A stretch of 17,140 nucleotides of DNA from Desulfofustis sp. (lineage in GTDB: Bacteria > Desulfobacterota > Desulfobulbia > Desulfobulbales > Desulfocapsaceae). A model generated the notes under the pieces. That model searched no databases and was not told the origin of the DNA. It was given only the letters and a program-made list of their open reading frames with translations. The position numbers and the translations under genes were made by a program. Every line of letters starts with the position of its first letter. Position 1 is the first letter of the stretch. Below are positions 13,340-17,140 of this stretch, piece by piece. Location: positions 1 through 17,140 of the forward strand of contig JARFQM010000401.1 in assembly GCA_029287755.1 (NCBI GenBank), in the 5' to 3' direction.

Positions 13340-13501
13340 TCAGGCGGCGCGGATTGTCGAAGACTTTTGCACGCGCAGCGCGAGCAGCACCACGCGGATG
13401 AGCAATACCATAGCAGTCCACCTCCTGAGGCCGCTTTTTGACCTGTCGGCAGAAGGTTGTTTTTGCTTTTGTTCCGGGGGCGATGGCGTTTCAGCATCCA
13501 T
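13340..13501 (-). CDS. Possible small protein, 53 residues, function unknown
   Basis: A minus-strand frame starts at ATG 13501, 26 nt after the stop of the channel gene, with AGGA 8 nt upstream, and ends with TGA at 13340-13342. It has a hydrophilic, Lys/Gln/Pro-rich N-terminal half (MDAETPSPPEQKQKQ onwards) and a hydrophobic Arg-interrupted stretch WTAMVLLIRVVLLALRV, then KSSTIRAA. Inside it, a perfect AGGAGG 9 nt before a second in-frame ATG (13411) would allow a 23-residue product beginning MVLLIRVVLLAL, which also resembles a branched-chain-rich leader peptide. It could be the third gene of the efflux/channel operon. No homologue is recognised; chance occurrence remains possible. Confidence 0.4.
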   Translation of the reverse strand: MDAETPSPPEQKQKQPSADRSKSGLRRWTAMVLLIRVVLLALRVQKSSTIRAA

Positions 13502-13527
13502 GGAGAGTTCCTGACAGTGGTGGTTGG

Positions 13528-14202
13528 TTATTTCAAAGACTGTTCCTGTCTGTCGGCAATGAAGTTTCCCACCAGCCAGGCGACCACCACCGCAATATAG
13601 AACTGGCCGGTGATGGCTTCGATCTGGCAGAGGGCGCCGGCGGCATGGGTCTGCGGGGTAATGTCTCCATAGCCCAGGGTGGTCAGGGTGACCATGCTGA
13701 AATAGTTGAAGGTGGTGAGCAGCGATACATGCGGTGGTTCCAGAAGCGCCCCGGAGAAGCTTCCGGGACTCAGTTCATAGAGCAGACTGTAGAGCGCCCC
13801 CCAGAAAAGACCGAGGATCAGGTAAAGGCAGAGTGTACCGTAGATCACCTGCAGATCGATGCGCTTCGCCCGGATCAGTTGGCCGCCGAAGGCAATAATA
13901 AGAAGGATGTAGAACAGGGCGAGCAGCGCATAGGCGGAGAGCAGTTCAAAGGGTACGATCTCGTAGAGGCCGAGCCAGTAAAGAGCCACTACCGGTATGA
14001 GCAGCACCATTGCCAGCGAACGGTAGTTTTGCTGCTTCTGTACGGCCCAGACCGAGATAAAGAGGGTGAAACAGAGCAGGGTGTGGGCGATGATGGCTAT
14101 CGACGGGTAGTCGACCAGAAAAGGGCTGATAAATATATAGAGCAGCAGGAAGAACAGCAGATTCCTGAATCCATGCTTAGAGAATTGTGCCCTTCTACTC
14201 AT
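13528..14202 (-). CDS. Potassium-channel-like membrane protein (two-TM pore, Ion_trans_2)
   Basis: A 224-residue inner-membrane protein with about six hydrophobic segments: 14-30, 34-54, 63-83, 91-109, 119-141 and, after the pore, 200-216. The pore loop carries the selectivity filter TTLGYGD (174-180), the signature of K+ channels, preceded by the pore helix LLTTFNYFSMVTL and followed by the inner helix FYIAVVVAWLVGNFIADRQ. There is no RCK or cyclic-nucleotide domain, so gating is not evident. ATG 14202 is chosen because it overlaps the stop of the upstream outer-membrane-factor gene by 8 bp and gives a short basic N-terminus (MSRRAQFSKHG); the open frame further upstream is antisense-quality sequence inside that gene. 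The coupling to an efflux lipoprotein gene is unusual. Channel conductance is inferred from the filter only. Confidence 0.88.
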   Translation of the reverse strand: MSRRAQFSKHGFRNLLFFLLLYIFISPFLVDYPSIAIIAHTLLCFTLFISVWAVQKQQNYRSLAMVLLIPVVALYWLGLYEIVPFELLSAYALLALFYILLIIAFGGQLIRAKRIDLQVIYGTLCLYLILGLFWGALYSLLYELSPGSFSGALLEPPHVSLLTTFNYFSMVTLTTLGYGDITPQTHAAGALCQIEAITGQFYIAVVVAWLVGNFIADRQEQSLK

Positions 14203-15727
14203 TCCCGTTCCCTTCGGCATTGAGGAAATTGCCCCAGTCGGTGCGCTCAGCCATCTCGTCGAGCGTCGCTTCCGGCAGCAGAAGGTCGTTCTGATAATCG
14301 ATATCCCAGCCTCCGCCGAAGGCCTTGTAGAGGCCGATGGCATTGGTGGCGATTTTCCCTTTGGTCTGGGCATACGCATCCTGCCGCAGGGTCAGTGATC
14401 TGATCGAGTCGAGGACACGCTGGTAATCGATCAGCCCCTCCTCGTACTGCAGCAGTGAGAGATCAGTGGAGCGCTGCGAGGTTTCCACACTGGCCTCGAC
14501 ATATTGGGCCTCCACGTAGGAATTGACCAGGCTTTTCATCGCATCTTCGACTTCCCGGGCGGCATTCAGTACCGTATTCTGATAGTTGAGAATGGTCTGT
14601 TGATAACGGGCGTCCTGGATGCGCACTTCGTTTTTCAACCGTCCGTAGTTGAACAGGTTCCATGTGAACGTGGGGCCGAAGGTATAGGAAAAACTGTTGG
14701 ATTCGAAAATATCAGCGAGGCTGCTGTCGCCGATATCGCTTGCCGTCCAGCCGATGGAGCCGAACAGCGAGAAGCTTGGGTAGAGTTCGGTTTGGGCCAC
14801 CCCAATCTGGGCACTCTGGGCGGCGGCCCTCATTTCCGCCCTGCGGACGTCGGGGCGTCGCCTCAGCAGTTCCGCCGGCAGCACGGTGGCCACCTGGTTT
14901 GTCACTTCGGGAATCGGCAGGTCCGGTTCGAGCAGAGCATCGATTTCTTCGGGCAATACCCCAACCAGCACCGCCAGACCATACGTGGCGCTGGCCAGCG
15001 CCGCCTCGAGATTGGGAATCGCGGCTCGAGTGGTGGACAGCAATGTCTTGGCCTGGAGCACGTCAAGTTCGGTGACCACGCCGGCCTCGAACTGTAGGTT
15101 TACCAGATCCAGCGAATTCTGCTGCAGTTCTTCATTTTTCCTGGCCAGGGCGATACGCTCCTGCAGGGTCCTGATATCTACATAGGTCCTGGCTGTTTCG
15201 GCGGTCAGGCTCACCAGGATATCTTCATAGTCGGCAATCGTGGCCAGAAGATTGGCGTCGGCCGATTCGATGGAGCGCCGGAATTTACCCCAGAAATCCA
15301 TCTCCCAGTCCACATCGAAACCCAGTGAGGCAACGTTGTAATAGCGGTCGATGGTCGCCTGGGTCTGCTCAGCGCCGATGGTGAATAGATCGCCGGTCAT
15401 CTCCTGCTTCTGGGGATAAATGGTGCCCTGGACGCGGGCAAGCTGGGCCCTGGCTTCGAGAATGCGCACTGCAGCGGTCTGCAGGGTCAGGTTCTGGGTG
15501 GAGAACAGCTCAATCAAGGCATCCAGGGTCGGGTCGTTGAAGGTCGACCACCAGCCCAGCGTCTCATCTTCCGTGGGTTTGAGGAACAGTTTGTTGTCCT
15601 CTTCACTCCAACTGGTTGGAGATTTGCTGTCCGGAGTTGCGAAATCCGGTCCCAGCATTGCACAGCCGCTGAGCCACATGAGTGCGGCACTGCATACCAG
15701 AAAGGATAAGAGCGTTGATCGAGTCAT
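14195..15727 (-). CDS. RND-type efflux outer membrane factor, NodT/OprM family lipoprotein
   Basis: A 510-residue TolC-like outer-membrane channel lipoprotein. The signal is MTRSTLLSFL then VCSAALMWLSGC with lipobox LSGC, so Cys22 would be acylated. The mature part opens with the family motif MLGPDFATPD and TSWSE, and has the two OEP repeats, including ARTYVDIRTLQERIALARKN and the central marker PAELLRRRPDVRRAEMRAAA then QIGVAQTELYPSFSLFGSIG. It would connect an inner-membrane pump and adaptor to the exterior. ATG 15727 gives a normal lipoprotein signal; GTG 15790 has AGAAGG close by (3-nt spacing) and would add 21 residues, less likely. No adaptor (MFP) or RND pump is adjacent in the window; instead a potassium-channel-like gene is coupled downstream. 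Intact. Confidence 0.93.
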   Translation of the reverse strand: MTRSTLLSFLVCSAALMWLSGCAMLGPDFATPDSKSPTSWSEEDNKLFLKPTEDETLGWWSTFNDPTLDALIELFSTQNLTLQTAAVRILEARAQLARVQGTIYPQKQEMTGDLFTIGAEQTQATIDRYYNVASLGFDVDWEMDFWGKFRRSIESADANLLATIADYEDILVSLTAETARTYVDIRTLQERIALARKNEELQQNSLDLVNLQFEAGVVTELDVLQAKTLLSTTRAAIPNLEAALASATYGLAVLVGVLPEEIDALLEPDLPIPEVTNQVATVLPAELLRRRPDVRRAEMRAAAQSAQIGVAQTELYPSFSLFGSIGWTASDIGDSSLADIFESNSFSYTFGPTFTWNLFNYGRLKNEVRIQDARYQQTILNYQNTVLNAAREVEDAMKSLVNSYVEAQYVEASVETSQRSTDLSLLQYEEGLIDYQRVLDSIRSLTLRQDAYAQTKGKIATNAIGLYKAFGGGWDIDYQNDLLLPEATLDEMAERTDWGNFLNAEGNGNE

Positions 15728-15891
15728 AATAAATCCCATTGCATTGATGTTGGCAGGAGCTTCCTGCTGGAGGTGCTGTTCGGTGGTCACAATCCTTCTT
15801 CCCCCGATCTGGCAGCCGATAGAATTATAGTATAGAAATTGAATATTTTCGATATAACAGATTCAGATCCCTGTCAAGTAATCTCCCCCGC

Positions 15892-15909
15892 CTGATTCGG
15901 CTGAATCAG
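15892..15909. repeat. Small perfect hairpin upstream of the efflux gene
   Basis: CTGATTC (15892-15898), loop GGCT, GAATCAG (15903-15909). A further GATTCAG copy lies at 15860-15866. It is placed between the end of the EamA gene and the efflux gene, in an AT-rich 203-bp gap that should also hold the efflux promoter. There is no T-run on either side, so a regulator-binding dyad is as likely as a terminator. Confidence 0.35.
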
Positions 15910-15930
15910 ACCGAAATAAGAGGTGCCGAG

Positions 15931-16854
15931 CTATCTATGGGGACTCTGTTTCACCCCGCCTTTCGCACGGGTCAGGATGCGGGTTTTGGCCTTTCTGTTG
16001 GTCAGGTAAACTCCGGTCATCAGGATGGCCCCGCCGAACAGTACCGAGAGGTTCACCGTTTCGGCCAGGAAGAGCCAGGCCAGCAGTATGGAAAACAGCG
16101 GCACCAGGTTGATGAAGACGCTGGAGCGGGCCGCACCTATTTTTGTGATTGCCCGGTAATAGAGGGTAAAACCTGCAGCGGTTCCGAGAATGCCGAGAAA
16201 CAGCAGGCTGAGCCAATCAGCCGCAGCGTAAGACCCGGGATTCGGCAGGCTGCCGTCCACCAGGGTGGCGGGAAAGAGCATCAGGGCCCCGAACAGTGCC
16301 GAATAGAAGACCGCCGACAGGGGAGTCATCGCTTTCAGCACCGATCTGCCGATCAGGGAGTAGGCGGCCCAGGAGATGACGCAGCCAATGATGGCAGTCT
16401 CTCCCCAGCCAAACCCGCCGGAAAACAGTATCGCCGGGTCACCGTTGCTGATGACCAGAAAAGCCCCGCAGAGAGAGATCAGCAGACCGACACACTGCAG
16501 CAGTGAGAGGCGCTCACCATAGAGCAGCACGGCACCGATGGTGATGGCCATGGGGTTGAGGGCGATGATCAGTGAGGCCCGGCCGGCTTCGATATAACGC
16601 AATCCGCTGAAGAAACAGATGTTGTAACTGAATACCCCGGTGAGGCCGAGCAGCAGCAAGCCGACGAGTTGGCTTTTGGGCGGCAGCCGCAGGTGGCCGT
16701 CGATCAAGCGGGTCAGAAAGGCGAGGGTGACGGCGGCGAGCACAAAGCGCATGAAGGCGGCATCCGGCGGCGGCACCGAAGCGGCCAGAATTCGGCCGGC
16801 AATAAAAGTGCCTCCCCAGAACAGCATGGTCAGCAGCAGGCCAAGATAGATCAC
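15931..16854 (-). CDS. EamA/DMT-superfamily permease (RhaT/YdcZ-like exporter)
   Basis: A 307-residue inner-membrane protein with about ten hydrophobic helices in two EamA repeats of five. The first begins YLGLLLTMLFWGGTFIAGR (3-21), a typical EamA opening, with FMRFVLAAVTLAFLTRL (about 34-50) and GLRYIEAGRASLIIALNPM (about 84-102). The second starts near WGETAIIGCVISWAAYSLIG and ends ILLAWLFLAETVNLSVLFGG then AILMTGVYLTN. A basic tail (KAKTRILTRAKGG) is cytosolic. Such carriers export metabolites or amino acids; the substrate is not predictable. The start GTG 16854 preserves the complete first helix but has no clear ribosome binding site. It reads in the same direction as the hydrolase fragment upstream (92 bp away). 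Confidence 0.92.
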   Translation of the reverse strand: MIYLGLLLTMLFWGGTFIAGRILAASVPPPDAAFMRFVLAAVTLAFLTRLIDGHLRLPPKSQLVGLLLLGLTGVFSYNICFFSGLRYIEAGRASLIIALNPMAITIGAVLLYGERLSLLQCVGLLISLCGAFLVISNGDPAILFSGGFGWGETAIIGCVISWAAYSLIGRSVLKAMTPLSAVFYSALFGALMLFPATLVDGSLPNPGSYAAADWLSLLFLGILGTAAGFTLYYRAITKIGAARSSVFINLVPLFSILLAWLFLAETVNLSVLFGGAILMTGVYLTNRKAKTRILTRAKGGVKQSPHR

Positions 16855-16901
16855 GATAAACGCGGTTTGTGGCGAATATTGTTCATGATTGAAGCATCTT
16901 T

Positions 16902-16938
16902 GCCGCCAACTCTTTGAGCAATGTGGCGGCGATTTTTT
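16902..16938 (+). terminator. Hairpin with T-run between hydrolase and EamA genes
   Basis: Arms GCCGCCA (16902-16908) and TGGCGGC (16924-16930), with an inner CTC-TTT-GAG mini-stem in the 15-nt loop, followed by GATTTTTT (T-run 16933-16938) on the plus strand. The neighbouring genes are both on the minus strand, where the hairpin lies after the hydrolase stop but lacks a U-run. It may be a weak bidirectional terminator, or block plus-strand antisense transcription. Confidence 0.45.
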
Positions 16939-16946
16939 AACCGCTG

Positions 16947-17140
16947 TCAGGCGATCCTATTTATGAAATGTTCCATCAACGGTAATGCCGTATCCGGGCA
17001 CTGGCGATGGGGGGTGTGCCCGCAGTTCGCCAAGATTGCCGGTTCCACCGTCCCCGACACGTGAGAGACAATGGAAGCGATCTGCTCCATCGTGCCGTAC
17101 CCATCGTCTGCGCCCTGCAAGGCCAGCACGGGACAGTGTA
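16947..17140 (-). CDS. Alpha/beta hydrolase, C-terminal part (5' end outside window)
   Basis: The visible 64 or so C-terminal residues fit the end of an alpha/beta-hydrolase-fold enzyme. HCPVLALQGADDGYGT carries the strand-6/7 segment with the acidic catalytic residue (Asp in GADDGYG), and NCGHTPHRQCPD carries the catalytic His, followed by the last helix PLMEHFINRIA. The nucleophile region and start lie beyond the right edge, so esterase, haloperoxidase-like or C-C hydrolase activity cannot be decided. The frame is open to the window edge and ends with TGA at 16947-16949. Confidence 0.82.
   Translation of the reverse strand, partial: HCPVLALQGADDGYGTMEQIASIVSHVSGTVEPAILANCGHTPHRQCPDTALPLMEHFINRIA

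Noticed and set aside
13335..13440. Terminator at the end of the catabolic operon
   Set aside because: GC-rich repeats such as GCGCAGCGC and a later CTTTTTG are present, but no stem of useful length directly precedes the T-run.
13438..14223. 261-codon plus-strand frame opposite the channel gene
   Set aside because: Gln/Glu/Gly-rich antisense sequence; the opposite strand encodes a clear K+ filter and membrane helices.
1..17140. Defence system, phage, CRISPR or biosynthetic cluster
   Set aside because: No nuclease, helicase, reverse transcriptase, integrase, repeat-spacer pattern or synthase was recognised on either strand.

Overview
The window looks like chromosomal DNA of a Gram-negative bacterium: there is an outer-membrane efflux lipoprotein, a periplasmic TRAP solute receptor with a signal peptide, and the remnant of an outer-membrane barrel ending in Phe. 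Coding regions are moderately GC-rich by eye. The gene types would fit a heterotroph or sulfate reducer of the Desulfobacterota/Proteobacteria, but that placement is only an impression. No rRNA, tRNA, CRISPR array, IS element or phage gene is visible.

Left part (1-4600), a patchwork with much gene decay. It holds the 3' end of a glycine-betaine receptor gene (proX type), a MarR regulator, a broken outer-membrane protein gene, a broken TylF-type O-methyltransferase gene with an in-frame TAG, an intact SGNH hydrolase whose catalytic serine position is cysteine, an aldo/keto reductase on the minus strand, a collapsed Na+/bile-acid-symporter-like gene (N- and C-terminal ends joined out of frame), and a small antibiotic-biosynthesis-monooxygenase (ABM) protein.

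Centre (4624-13334), one coherent catabolic locus. A GntR/FCD regulator is transcribed leftward. From an AT-rich 370-bp divergent control region, eight genes run rightward: TRAP receptor, small permease, large permease, PdxA-like dehydrogenase, 3-hydroxyisobutyrate-type dehydrogenase, Asp/Glu-racemase-fold protein, FGGY kinase and class II aldolase. The natural reading is uptake of a small organic acid (probably a sugar acid), oxidation, isomerisation, phosphorylation and C-C cleavage to a triose phosphate. It resembles the known L-threonate/D-threonate/erythronate pathways, but the kinase is FGGY rather than DUF1537, no OtnI-type isomerase is present, and the racemase-fold protein lacks the second catalytic Cys. 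The control region carries two copies of the 11-mer TGGTATACAAT, each reading toward its own gene, which are good candidate operators. The leader RNA of the TRAP gene can form interlocked pairings, and a strong hairpin separates the receptor gene from the permease genes.

Right part (13340-17140), minus strand. An outer-membrane-factor lipoprotein, a six-TM potassium-channel-like protein (start overlaps the preceding stop) and a possible 53-residue protein form a likely operon with no RND pump or adaptor inside the window. An EamA/DMT permease and the C-terminal end of an alpha/beta hydrolase follow.
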